NCBI GenBank assembly: GCA_041563315.1
Contig: JBFFNE010000026.1
Span: 1-33,075 of the forward strand
Direction: 5' to 3'
Length of the DNA stretch: 33,075 nucleotides
Source: JBFEYJ01 sp041563315
Lineage (GTDB): Bacteria > Pseudomonadota > Gammaproteobacteria > Thiohalomonadales > Thiohalomonadaceae
Below the pieces are notes generated by a model that saw only the letters and a program-made list of their open reading frames with translations, did no database searches and was not told the DNA's origin. This document shows, in pieces, positions 1-7,301 of the stretch; the stretch's first letter is position 1, and every line of letters starts with the position of its first letter. Position numbers and translations under genes: made by a program.

Positions 1-49
1 CGCCAAACGCCAAACGCCAAACGCCAAACGCCAAACGCCAAACGCCAAG
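1..49. repeat. 7-bp tandem repeat array (CGCCAAA)n
   Basis: Six perfect head-to-tail copies of CGCCAAA are followed by a seventh that ends in G (CGCCAAG). The array starts at the first base of the window, so it may extend further left. The last unit runs directly into the left arm of the palindromic element at 43-92, which suggests the array arose by slippage of that arm. It is too short-period for a CRISPR and has no spacers. Confidence 0.9.
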
Positions 50-92
50 ACGCAAGGGAAAGCAGTTTCTTTGCGTTCTTCGCGGCTTGGCG
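43..92. repeat. Palindromic intergenic element, CGCAAAG family, copy 1
   Basis: The left arm (43-62, CGCCAAGACGCAAGGGAAAG) and right arm (69-92) form an imperfect inverted repeat: the reverse complement of the right arm reads CGCCAAG, CGCGAAG, AACGCAAAG. The same purine-rich arms recur around 2116-2412 and 28329-28428. This is a dispersed non-coding repeat of the type that yields spurious lysine/alanine-rich ORFs in many proteobacterial genomes. It lies downstream of bluB. Confidence 0.65.
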
Positions 93-107
93 AGGGTAAT
101 CCCATTC

Positions 108-131
108 GTAGGAGCCGAGTCCTCTCGGCGT
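108..131. repeat. Short REP-like hairpin with GTAGGAGC head
   Basis: GTAGGAGC is followed by a perfect 6-bp stem, GCCGAG (114-119) and CTCGGC (124-129), with loop TCCT. It shares its GTAGGAGC head with the longer hairpin at 3850-3880. It lies 3' of bluB, but no T-tract follows on the minus strand, so a role as intrinsic terminator is not supported. Confidence 0.5.
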
Positions 132-151
132 TTAGATTCCTGCCTGGCACA

Positions 152-817
152 CTAATCTCTTGACTGATTGGCATTGCTCCAGCCGTTCTCGAACACCAGC
201 GCATCAAGCGGCTGGCGCTTGGCCCAATGTTCCAGCTCCAGCATCGGTTTTTCATAAAAGGTTTTCACATGGCCCAGGCAGAGAATCGCTACCGGTTTTC
301 CACCGGGTGGAATGGCCAGTAGCTTTGCCAGGGCATCGGGGTCGAACAGGGAGACCCAGCCCATGCCAAGGCCTTCAGCGCGGGCGGCGAGCCACATGTT
401 CTGGATGGCGCAGGCGAGGGAGGCGAGATCCATCTCCGGCAAGGTGCGGCGGCCGAAGATGTGGCTCTCCCGCTCATCCATCAGGGCGGCGACGAGCAGT
501 TCGCCACACTCCAGCACCCCCTCCACCTTGAGCTTCATGAACTCGTCTTCTCGCTCCTCCAGGGCTGCGGCGGTGTTGCGGCGCTCGGCCTCGACCAGTG
601 CATGGACGGACTTTCGCAATGCGTGATCGGTGATGCGGATGAAGCGCCACGGCTGCATGAAGCCGACACTGGGGGCCAGATGAGCCGCCTGCAGCAGGCG
701 TTGGAGCAGTTCCGGCGCGACGGGGTCGGGCAGGAAGTGGCGCATGTCGCGCCGCTCGGCGATGGCGCGGTAGATGGCGTTGATCTCGCTGTCGGGGTAG
801 CGGTTGGGATTGCTCAT
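152..817 (-). CDS. bluB: 5,6-dimethylbenzimidazole synthase BluB
   Basis: BluB is a cytosolic nitroreductase-like flavoprotein that uses O2 to fragment reduced FMN into 5,6-dimethylbenzimidazole (DMB), the lower ligand of B12. The 221-residue product has the usual family length. Near the N-terminus it carries the RRDMRHFLPDPV segment and the APSVGFMQPWRF flavin/substrate segment typical of BluB rather than of generic nitroreductases; GLGMGWVSLF and the ILCLGHVK stretch follow. The ATG overlaps the cobB stop codon (ATGA), so the two genes are translationally coupled as the last members of the B12 operon. The presence of bluB implies the cell makes DMB aerobically. I see no gene following it before the left window edge. 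Confidence 0.95.
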   Translation of the reverse strand: MSNPNRYPDSEINAIYRAIAERRDMRHFLPDPVAPELLQRLLQAAHLAPSVGFMQPWRFIRITDHALRKSVHALVEAERRNTAAALEEREDEFMKLKVEGVLECGELLVAALMDERESHIFGRRTLPEMDLASLACAIQNMWLAARAEGLGMGWVSLFDPDALAKLLAIPPGGKPVAILCLGHVKTFYEKPMLELEHWAKRQPLDALVFENGWSNANQSRD

Positions 818-2106
818 GGGCGGAATAGGGCAGCGATGGCTACGCGATTGGAGGGGAAGTAGAGGTGGAGGTAGCTGGCGGTGAGGCTCCCCCGACGATA
901 GATCGCCTCGCCCGGTGAGTCACCGCGCTGGCGGATGCCGTGTGCAATGGGGGCCAGCACGGTCTCCATGGCTGAATGATGGAAGGTATGGGCGGTTAGC
1001 TCGCCTTCGGGCAGCGGGGCCGATTGCATCCCCAGCCCGGCCAGCCGCGGCTGCATCCTCGCCTCGCCCGGTAACAGGCCGACCATCTCGGCGCGGTTGC
1101 CCTCCACATCCTCCAGCGCTTCGAGCAGGTAGAGCATGCCGCCGCACTCGGCGAGGATCGGTTTGTTCGCGCTGAAGTGGTCGAGGATGGCCTGTCGCAT
1201 CGGACGGTTTTGCGCCAGCGGCGCCAGGTGCAGCTCGGGATAACCGCCCGGCAGCCATAGGGCGTCGCAGGTGGGCAGTGCAGTATCCATAAGCGGAGAG
1301 AAAAAGTGCAGTGTCGCCCCCATCGCCCGCAGCAGGTCGAGATTGGCCGGGTAGAGAAAGGCGAAGGCCTCATCGCGGGCGATGGCGATGCGCACGCCCG
1401 CGATTGTCGGTTTCATGGGGGCAGTGTCGGGCACGGCAAACGTGACCGGTTCGGGTAGAGCGGTGATACCGGCCCTCTCGATGGCGGCGGCGCCCGCCTT
1501 TAGGCGCTGCTCCAGGTCGGCCAGCTCCTGCGCCTGGACCAGGCCGAGGTGGCGCTCCGGCAGCTCCATTGACTGGTCGCGCAGCAGGCCGCCGAACCAG
1601 GTCACGCCGGCGGGCAGGCTTTCGGCGAGCATCGCGTTGTGGCCGTCAGAGGCGACCCGGTTGGCGATCACCCCGGCGAAGGGAAGCGTGCTGCGGTAGT
1701 GCTTCAGCCCGTAGGCGATCGCACCGAAGCTCTGCGCCATGGCGCGCGCATCGATCACCGCCAGCACCGGGATGCCGAACAGCTCTGCCAGGTCGGCGCT
1801 CGAGGGCATGCCGTCGAACAGCCCCATCACCCCCTCGATCAGAATCAGGTCGGCCTCCTGTGCCGCTTCGGCCAGCAGCCGTTTACATTCCGATTCACCG
1901 ACTAGCCATAGGTCTAGCTGGTAGACCGGGTGGCCCGAGGCGTGCGCCAGGATCATCGGATCGAGGAAATCGGGCCCGGTCTTGAACACCCGTACCCGGC
2001 GGCCCAGGTTGCGGTGGAAGCGGGCCAGCGCGGCGGTAACGGTAGTCTTGCCTTGGCCAGAGGCGGGGGCCGCGATGAACAGAGCGGGGCAGGTAGTTGA
2101 GTTCAT
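814..2106 (-). CDS. cobB: Cobyrinic acid a,c-diamide synthase (CobB/CbiA)
   Basis: This cytosolic enzyme performs the glutamine- and ATP-dependent amidation of the a and c carboxylates of the corrin ring. The 430-residue protein begins with a P-loop region (APASGQGKTT, about residues 13-22) in a dethiobiotin-synthetase-like domain. It ends in a class I glutamine amidotransferase domain whose nucleophile is the Cys in ILAECGGMLYLL. Whether the substrate is cobyrinate (anaerobic, CbiA) or hydrogenobyrinate (aerobic, CobB) cannot be decided from sequence alone. The start lies only about 10 bp from a palindromic repeat arm (2116 onward), and no good Shine-Dalgarno sequence is visible. The stop overlaps the bluB start. 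Confidence 0.93.
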   Translation of the reverse strand: MNSTTCPALFIAAPASGQGKTTVTAALARFHRNLGRRVRVFKTGPDFLDPMILAHASGHPVYQLDLWLVGESECKRLLAEAAQEADLILIEGVMGLFDGMPSSADLAELFGIPVLAVIDARAMAQSFGAIAYGLKHYRSTLPFAGVIANRVASDGHNAMLAESLPAGVTWFGGLLRDQSMELPERHLGLVQAQELADLEQRLKAGAAAIERAGITALPEPVTFAVPDTAPMKPTIAGVRIAIARDEAFAFLYPANLDLLRAMGATLHFFSPLMDTALPTCDALWLPGGYPELHLAPLAQNRPMRQAILDHFSANKPILAECGGMLYLLEALEDVEGNRAEMVGLLPGEARMQPRLAGLGMQSAPLPEGELTAHTFHHSAMETVLAPIAHGIRQRGDSPGEAIYRRGSLTASYLHLYFPSNRVAIAALFRP

Positions 2107-2415
2107 AAAAGGTTTTTCACCGCAAAGGCGCGAAGAGTGCGAAGGAAGTCATGTAAGTGTACTTTGGTGGTTATATTGGAAAGCATGTTTTAGCCATGAG
2201 AGCTGTGGCGTTCTGCGTGATGTCGGGCTGTTGGCTGTCGACTTCCTGCCCCTCGCCAAATACCGTCCATCCCCGAACATAAAGCCCGACCCGCAGAATT
2301 CCCACCCAACGTAATGTGAGATTTAAACGGAGAAGCTTCAGAGGCTTCGAATTATCCCGGGAAAATAAATTATTTCTCTTTGCGTCCTTTGCGTCCTTTG
2401 CGCCTTTGCGGACAA
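2107..2415. repeat. Palindromic intergenic element, CGCAAAG family, copy 2, between cobO and cobB
   Basis: This 309-bp stretch without a real gene is bounded by inverted arms. The left arm is at 2116-2145 (CCGCAAAGGCGCGAAGAGTG). The right arm is at 2378-2412, whose complement reads CCGCAAAGGCGCAAAGGACG followed by further ACGCAAAG units. The core between them matches nothing I recognise. An 82-codon minus-strand ORF (2171-2419) spans it but begins with the KGAKDAKDAK-type peptide that these repeats always encode, so I do not call it a gene. The overall form, short inverted arms around a non-coding core, is MITE-like. It splits the cob operon between two genes. Confidence 0.6.
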
Positions 2416-3018
2416 TCACAAGTCCACCCCGGACTGTGCTTTTACTCCCGCACGAAAGGCATGCTTTACATCGCGCAGTTCCGTGACGGTGTCGGCCATC
2501 TCAATCAGACCCTCCGGGGCGCCTCGGCCGGTGATGACCACGTGCTGCATCAGTGGTCGTGCGGCCAGGTCGGCCAGCACGGTCTCTAGCTCAAGCCAGC
2601 CGTATTTGAGCGGATAGGTGAGTTCGTCGAGGATCACCAGGCCGAGGGTCTCATCTTGCAGCATTCCGCGTACCACGGCCCAGCCCCGTTGGGCGGTGGC
2701 GATATCCTGGGCGAGGTTTTGCGTCTCCCAGGTAAAGCCCTCGCCGAGCACATGCCACTGCACGCCGGGCTGTCGGCGGAAGAAAGCCTCTTCCCCGGTG
2801 TCGCTGCGGCCCTTGATAAACTGTGCCACCCCGGCCTGCATACTGTGGCCGAGGGCGCGGGCCAGCATGCCGAAGGCGGAGGAGGATTTTCCCTTGCCGT
2901 TGCCGGTGAGCACCACCACAACGCCGCGGTCGATATCGGCAGCCTGGATCTTCTTGTCGATCACCGCCTTTTTTCTGGCCATGCGCTCATTGTGGCGCTG
3001 ATGCTTATCCGTTGTCAT
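2416..3018 (-). CDS. cobO: Corrinoid adenosyltransferase, CobO/BtuR family
   Basis: This enzyme transfers the adenosyl group of ATP to Co(I) of cob(I)yrinic acid a,c-diamide or salvaged corrinoids. Family signs are the P-loop LTGNGKGKSSSAFGMLARAL near the N-terminus, the VILDELTYPLKYGWL Walker-B-like segment, and VVITGRGAPEGLIEMADTVT near the C-terminus. I choose the ATG at 3018 (200 residues, MTTDKHQ start) over the GTG at 3030. It overlaps the btuF stop as TAATG, and a GGAG-containing ribosome site lies upstream, where the GTG would occupy it. This is one of two unrelated adenosyltransferases in the same operon; the other is the PduO-type enzyme at 3911-4456. Confidence 0.93.
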   Translation of the reverse strand: MTTDKHQRHNERMARKKAVIDKKIQAADIDRGVVVVLTGNGKGKSSSAFGMLARALGHSMQAGVAQFIKGRSDTGEEAFFRRQPGVQWHVLGEGFTWETQNLAQDIATAQRGWAVVRGMLQDETLGLVILDELTYPLKYGWLELETVLADLAARPLMQHVVITGRGAPEGLIEMADTVTELRDVKHAFRAGVKAQSGVDL

Positions 3019-3818
3019 TAATCTCTCCACTGTGAGTGGTGACGCTGCAGCTCGGCCAGCCCCTCCAGCAATAGCGGGGCGGGATGGAGGAACTTTTCAC
3101 CGTCGAGGTTGATGATCTGTAAAGGGGTCTTTGGCTTGATGAAGGCACACTGTACGTTCTCCTTGCGTTCGAAGATGAACAGCAGTTCCGGTTCGAGTTC
3201 ATTGATGAGCGCGTTGATGGTAGTGACCTCCTCGCCGGGCTTGATATGACGAATCTTGTCAGCCGTTTCGACGTTGACGAAACCAGCCTCGGTGAACAGA
3301 TCGCTGAGCCAGCGCTTCTGGCCGAAGGAGTAGGGCATGCCGGAGCAGGCGGAGAGGAGCAGCACTCTTTTGCCGTTACCGTTTACCTGCGCGGCAAGGC
3401 TCGTCCACTGCCGGTGGAAGGCGGTGACACGCTGCTCGGTATCCTCAATTCCTGCCTCACCGCCGATGAGGCGCAGGTTCGCCTCGATCTCCGCCATGCT
3501 GACGAAACCGCCGAGACGAAAACTGCGGGTACCTTCCGGTGTGATGGCGGCCAGTTTCTCCGCTGGCGTCCAGTCGGAGGTAAACAGCAGCTCCGGTTCC
3601 AGCGCGGCAATGATGGCGGCATCCGGATCGAGCACGCCACCGGTGTGGGGGCGATCGAGCCTGTCATAACGGCTGACGCCGACGATGCATGTCTCCAGGT
3701 CAAGCCATTGCAACGTCTTGGTGATATAGGGCGACTGGCTGATGATGCGCGGGCAGGCGGGCTCGGCGGGCAGCGCAGTGCTAAACAGCAACGTAATAAT
3801 GAGTAGAAATTTTTTCAT
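3018..3818 (-). CDS. btuF: Periplasmic cobalamin-binding protein, BtuF-like
   Basis: A 266-residue protein with a clear Sec signal peptide (MKKFLLIITLLFSTALPAEPA). A periplasmic-binding-protein type 2 fold follows: CPRIISQSPYITKTL at the start of the mature protein, IVGVSRYD, and the ALEPELLFTSDW and ELEPELLFIFERK segments. These are typical of the BtuF/FepB helical-backbone family. Its place inside a riboswitch-led B12 operon between pduO and cobO argues for cobalamin, rather than siderophore, binding. It would deliver B12 to the BtuCD transporter encoded separately at 13529-15267. The binding specificity is inferred from context. Its stop codon overlaps the cobO ATG. Confidence 0.82.
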   Translation of the reverse strand: MKKFLLIITLLFSTALPAEPACPRIISQSPYITKTLQWLDLETCIVGVSRYDRLDRPHTGGVLDPDAAIIAALEPELLFTSDWTPAEKLAAITPEGTRSFRLGGFVSMAEIEANLRLIGGEAGIEDTEQRVTAFHRQWTSLAAQVNGNGKRVLLLSACSGMPYSFGQKRWLSDLFTEAGFVNVETADKIRHIKPGEEVTTINALINELEPELLFIFERKENVQCAFIKPKTPLQIINLDGEKFLHPAPLLLEGLAELQRHHSQWRD

Positions 3819-3849
3819 TGATTGTCTGGTTCAAAGGTCAAGGTTCAAG

Positions 3850-3880
3850 GTGTAGGAGCGGCATTCTGCCGCTCCTACAC
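3850..3880. repeat. Perfect 14-bp inverted repeat (GTAGGAGCGGC hairpin)
   Basis: GTGTAGGAGCGGCA (3850-3863), loop TTC, then the exact reverse complement (3867-3880). It sits in the 92-bp gap between pduO and btuF and is preceded by short CAAGGTTCAAGG-like direct repeats (about 3830-3849). No T-run follows in either direction, so it is more like a REP-type element than an intrinsic terminator. It could still pause polymerase or protect the 3' end of the upstream message. Confidence 0.8.
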
Positions 3881-3910
3881 TCACTATAAAGGCTCGTAGT
3901 CGGGGCGCCC

Positions 3911-4456
3911 TCATGTTTTCGGCTGCCACAACACCTCCCCTCCGTGCTCAAACCGTACCAGCACACGGGCCAGGACGAACAGCAGGTCGGAGAGGCGGTT
4001 GAGGTAGGCAATACTCTGTGGATTGACCGCTTCACTTTTCGACAGGGTGTAGACGCGCCGCTCGGCGCGGCGGCAGAGGGTGCGCGCGAGATGACAATGG
4101 GCGGTGGCCCGCCCACCGGCGGGGAGGATAAACTCCTTGAGTATCGGCAGCGTAGCATTGTGCTCATCGAGCCGCTGCTCAAGCCCGGTGACGTCGTTCT
4201 CATCGATGATCGTGTAGCCGGGCACCGACAGTTCTCCGCCGAGATCAAATAGCCGATGCTGGATCTCACGCAGTAGTGGATCCATCCCCTCGGGCAACTC
4301 TTCGGCACGCACCAGGCCGATGGCGCTGTTGAGTTCGTCCACCGTGCCGAAGGCCTCGATGCGGATGTGATCCTTCTCCACCCGGCTGCCGTCGCCAAGC
4401 CCGGTGGTGCCTTTGTCACCAGTGCGGGTGTAAATCTTTGAAAGTCGGTGACCCAT
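3911..4456 (-). CDS. ATP:cob(I)alamin adenosyltransferase, PduO type
   Basis: This enzyme converts reduced cob(I)alamin to adenosylcobalamin, mainly for salvaged vitamin. The 181-residue protein shows the PduO/MMAB hallmarks in order. These are the N-terminal KIYTRTGDKGTTGLGDGSRV ATP-binding stretch, EAFGTVDELNSAIG, the five-helix-bundle motif LARTLCRRAERR, and the C-terminal LNRLSDLLFVLARVLVR. It is unrelated in fold to CobO, which is two genes downstream. The start is ATG, two bases beyond the tonB stop. It belongs to the riboswitch-led operon and is followed by a perfect hairpin. Confidence 0.94.
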   Translation of the reverse strand: MGHRLSKIYTRTGDKGTTGLGDGSRVEKDHIRIEAFGTVDELNSAIGLVRAEELPEGMDPLLREIQHRLFDLGGELSVPGYTIIDENDVTGLEQRLDEHNATLPILKEFILPAGGRATAHCHLARTLCRRAERRVYTLSKSEAVNPQSIAYLNRLSDLLFVLARVLVRFEHGGEVLWQPKT

Positions 4457-4458
4457 GG

Positions 4459-5145
4459 TTAGCCCTCCAGACGGTAGATAACGGGGAGTTGCATGGCAAA
4501 GTCTCGCGGGGCGCCGTTGCCGATGCGCTTTATCTTACCCAGCACAGTGAGTGCGGCGCGATCCAGCAGTCCGTAACCGGAGCTTCGGGCGATGCGGGCA
4601 TCGCTGATGCTGCCATCGGTCTCCAGCCGGAACGCCAGCACCACCTCGCCCTGCCAGCCGCGCTTGCGGGCCAGCAGGGGATAGGTGAAGTGGCGTGCGA
4701 GTTCAAGCTGCACAGCCTCCTTCAGGCTGGCGTGGAGTGCCGCTTCGTCGAGGGCGACGGAGTCGGGCGGGGCCTCGCTGCCAGTTGCGTGTGCCTCGGC
4801 CTGGGGAGAAATAGCCGCTGCATTTGCGGTGGGGCTCACTTCAGGTTTCGCGTTATCCGGATTCGGTAAGGGGCCTGTAGGCTCACTCTTGGCCGGTCTG
4901 GCCGCCACGGATTGGGTGCGTGGAACAGGCCGTGTTTTCGCCGTTGCTTTGGCTTGTTGCCGTTCCACCAGCTGAATGGATATCCCGGCTGACTGGCTTT
5001 CGGCAACAGCTATGGAAGGCGCCTGCTGCAACAGAGTGAGTACAGCACCATGCAGCATCAATGAGAGGGAGATGAACCACCACAGTGCCGTGGCACGCCA
5101 AGGGCGTGCCTCATGGGTGTGGTGGTGTGTTGCGTGAGTCGGCAT
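4459..5145 (-). CDS. TonB-family energy-transducing protein
   Basis: A 228-residue protein with one N-terminal transmembrane segment (ALWWFISLSLMLHGAVLTLL, about residues 21-40). A linker of about 100 residues rich in Ala, Pro, Lys and Glu crosses the periplasm. The TonB C-terminal domain has the typical YPLLARKRGWQGEVVLAF and LETDGSISDARIARSSG segments. It should couple the ExbBD proton motor to an outer-membrane receptor. It lies 9 bp downstream of btuB, so it is probably a dedicated TonB for B12 uptake. No exbB or exbD is present in the window, so it must borrow a motor encoded elsewhere. The start follows directly from the TM position. Confidence 0.88.
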   Translation of the reverse strand: MPTHATHHHTHEARPWRATALWWFISLSLMLHGAVLTLLQQAPSIAVAESQSAGISIQLVERQQAKATAKTRPVPRTQSVAARPAKSEPTGPLPNPDNAKPEVSPTANAAAISPQAEAHATGSEAPPDSVALDEAALHASLKEAVQLELARHFTYPLLARKRGWQGEVVLAFRLETDGSISDARIARSSGYGLLDRAALTVLGKIKRIGNGAPRDFAMQLPVIYRLEG

Positions 5146-5154
5146 CTTTCCCGT

Positions 5155-6921
5155 CTAGCGCCGGTAATTGAGCGTAAGGTAGGCGGAGGTGCCGGGGGTG
5201 TTGTAGCCGCTTGCCAGTTCGTACTCTTCATCGAGCAGGTTTTCGATACGACCGTTCACGTTCCAGTGTTTGGCGAGCCGGAACTCGCCGGTCAGGTTGA
5301 GCAGGGAATAGGAGGGCAGTTCCAGACCACCACGGTCCATGCGCGGTCCGCTGTAAAGCATCTCGATACCTAGGTTGGTATTTTCTGCAACGGGACCATT
5401 GGCTGTGAAGAAGAGTCTCTTCTCGGCCCGCCGCAGCAGCTGTTCTCCGCTCTCCTCGTCCTCGGTCTTTTGCAGGGTGAGGCCGCCGTTCAGGCGCCAG
5501 TGATCGATGTTCTTGCTGTACTCCAGCTCGGCGCCCTTGATGCGGGCGCGGCTCACATTGCTGTAGCCGTCAGGGAAGGTAAATTCGATGAGGTTCTCGA
5601 TATGGGTGTCGAAGACGCTGGCTTGTAGCGAGCCCAGACGATAGCCAAGTTCCGTGGTCACTGATTTTTCCGGTTTCAGATCGGGATTGCCATAGCCCGG
5701 GTAGAAGCGTTGCAGGAAGGTGGGGGCCTTGAAGGCGTTGCCATGGCTGAGGTAGATCCTGCCGTTTCCGATTTTGCCACCTACTGTCATGTTGCCGGTG
5801 TCGTGGCGACCGAAACCGCTGTTGTCGTCACCGCGTGCCCCAAGCAGCAGATCGAGCCGGTTACCGCTCCATTGGTACTGGGCGAACAGGGCGCGGTTAT
5901 CGATCGCTTCATCATAGCTGCCTTCGCTGTCGCCGCGCTCTTGGGCGTAATCGGCGCCAAGGGTGATGAGGTCCCATTCGCTTGTCTGGAGATCATGCTG
6001 CCAGCCCATGTTCTGCCGGCGTGAATGGACCTTGTAGCCGGTGTCAGTTTCATAGCGATCTGTAGCATGGCCTAGGCTGAGGGTCTGCTGCCAGAGATCG
6101 CTGCTGCTCCAGTCGACGGCCAGGTTGGCGGAGTCGTTGCGCTGGGTGGAGCTGCCGCTGTCGGTCTCCGTTTCGCCATCACTGTGCAGCAGGTTCAGGG
6201 CCAGATTTCCGGTCTCACCCAGCGGGTAGCTGATGCCGGCCCCAACGTTCACATTGGTGTAGCCGTCATCGTCGGGCTCGTAACCGGATGTGCCGGGCTT
6301 GGCGGCGGAAAAACCGCCGCTTTCCAGATAGCCGGCGTTGAGGTGATAACGCCCGGCACCCAGACTCCCACCTCCGCCTAGTTCGGTGTGCCAGGTGTCG
6401 TAACTGCCACGCCCGGCTGTGGCATAAAGGCCCTCTTCCTTGCGCGTGAAGATCTGCACCACCCCGCCGATGGCGTCGGAACCGTAGAGGGTGGAGCGTG
6501 GCCCTCGCACGATTTCGATACGTTCGATCTGCGCCAGTGGCAGGTTGGCCCATTTAAAGTTGCCATCGATTGCCGAGTTGACGCGCACGCCGTCGATCAG
6601 GACCAGCACATGGTTGCTGTTGGTGCCACGTAACAGCAGGCTGGTATTGGTACCCGGTCCACCGTTACGGATCAGATCCACACTGGTGGTCCGGCTCTGT
6701 ATGAGTTCGACGACAGAGGTGGCCTGGCTTTGCTCGATGTCTCGGCGCTCGATGACGGTGACGGAGGCGAGGGTGTCATCAATTGTCTGCGCCGTGCGTG
6801 TGGCGGTGACGATGATGGGAGAAGAGGTGGTGTCATCAATTGCCGCCCGAGAGGCAGTACTATGGAGAAAACTGGCAGCCAGCAGAAATGTGGCAGCCTT
6901 GAAAAATCGGTGATTGTGCAT
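5155..6921 (-). CDS. btuB: TonB-dependent vitamin B12 receptor, BtuB-like
   Basis: The 588-residue outer-membrane receptor has a signal peptide (HNHRFFKAATFLLAASFLHS), then a TonB box of the form SPIIVTATR. A plug domain follows (about residues 45-150: VVELIQSRTTSVDLIRNGGP, RGTNSNHVLVLIDGVRVNS, IERIEIVRGPRSTLYGSDAI), then a 22-strand-type barrel ending in an aromatic-rich C-terminus (AYLTLNYRR). The start is the ATG at 6921, with AGGGA eight bases upstream; the longer frame to 7050 would translate riboswitch RNA. Assignment to B12 rests on the BtuB-like plug and the cobalamin riboswitch in its leader. Confidence 0.92.
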   Translation of the reverse strand: MHNHRFFKAATFLLAASFLHSTASRAAIDDTTSSPIIVTATRTAQTIDDTLASVTVIERRDIEQSQATSVVELIQSRTTSVDLIRNGGPGTNTSLLLRGTNSNHVLVLIDGVRVNSAIDGNFKWANLPLAQIERIEIVRGPRSTLYGSDAIGGVVQIFTRKEEGLYATAGRGSYDTWHTELGGGGSLGAGRYHLNAGYLESGGFSAAKPGTSGYEPDDDGYTNVNVGAGISYPLGETGNLALNLLHSDGETETDSGSSTQRNDSANLAVDWSSSDLWQQTLSLGHATDRYETDTGYKVHSRRQNMGWQHDLQTSEWDLITLGADYAQERGDSEGSYDEAIDNRALFAQYQWSGNRLDLLLGARGDDNSGFGRHDTGNMTVGGKIGNGRIYLSHGNAFKAPTFLQRFYPGYGNPDLKPEKSVTTELGYRLGSLQASVFDTHIENLIEFTFPDGYSNVSRARIKGAELEYSKNIDHWRLNGGLTLQKTEDEESGEQLLRRAEKRLFFTANGPVAENTNLGIEMLYSGPRMDRGGLELPSYSLLNLTGEFRLAKHWNVNGRIENLLDEEYELASGYNTPGTSAYLTLNYRR

Positions 6922-6929
6922 TGTTATAT

Positions 6930-6977
6930 TCCCTGCGCTCACCCGCGCGAATAGAATTGTGCGGCACCAGCGGTGAG
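6930..6977 (-). promoter_or_regulatory. Possible expression platform of the B12 riboswitch with btuB Shine-Dalgarno
   Basis: The btuB ribosome site AGGGA lies at 6930-6934. Just 5' of it GGTGAG (minus strand, 6938-6943) can pair with CTCACC (6972-6977), and CTCACC can alternatively fold locally with GGTG at 6965-6968. Such mutually exclusive pairings next to a ribosome site would fit translational control. No U-tract terminator is visible in the leader. This is an inference from complementarity only. Confidence 0.35.
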
Positions 6978-7058
6978 GGGGAGGAGGAGTGAAAACGAAG
7001 ATGTGGCTTTTCAGTTTGCACCCGTACACCGCCCTCCGCAGCACTGGCAAGTCTGCTT

Positions 7059-7262
7059 CAGGCCGGTCTCCGGGCTCGCGGTTTGGTCGTTAGACCCGGG
7101 TTCCATCGCCTTCCCGCGTCTTAATACGCAGTGGCTGCTTGATGGAACCCTTAACCGCCTACCGTTGCGGGGGCAGCGTCGGAATTGTCTTGACCGTGGA
7201 GGTATGGGACGCACCGACTTCCCGTTTCATTCTTTGGAGGGCACTCCTCGGAACACCTGAAA
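7059..7262 (-). promoter_or_regulatory. Cobalamin (AdoCbl) riboswitch in the btuB leader
   Basis: Read on the minus strand, the conserved elements appear in the expected order. They are GGTGTTCC at the 5' side (about 7250-7257), GAAACGGGAAG with TCGGTGCG, GCTGCCCCCGCAACGGTA (7160-7176), GCCACTG (7129-7135), AAGGCG, and the B12 box GAGCCCGGAGACCGGCC (7061-7077). This is the canonical cobalamin riboswitch core. About 140 nt separate the B12 box from the btuB ATG and would hold the expression platform. It should repress the downstream B12 operon when the coenzyme is abundant. Confidence 0.95.
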
Positions 7263-7272
7263 CGTAGCGGGC

Positions 7273-7301
7273 ACATTAATCCCGGTGATGGGAAGTGTCA
7301 A
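7273..7301 (-). promoter_or_regulatory. Candidate promoter for the riboswitch-led B12 operon
   Basis: On the minus strand a perfect -35 hexamer TTGACA (7296-7301) is followed by a 17-bp spacer and TAATGT (7273-7278, three of six matches to the -10 consensus). Initiation would fall near 7266, immediately before the riboswitch aptamer. The promoter overlaps the last codons of the histidine kinase gene. The weak -10 lowers confidence. Confidence 0.5.

Noticed and set aside
1..49. CRISPR-like array.
   Set aside because: The repeats are 7 bp, head to tail, without spacers; this is a simple tandem repeat.
2171..2419. 82-codon minus-strand frame between cobO and cobB.
   Set aside because: Its first residues (KGAKDAKDAK) come from the CGCAAAG repeat arm; no domain, no ribosome site, and such frames recur wherever this repeat occurs.
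6922..7050. 43-residue N-terminal extension of BtuB.
   Set aside because: It would be translated from the riboswitch leader, lacks a ribosome site, and would hide the signal peptide.
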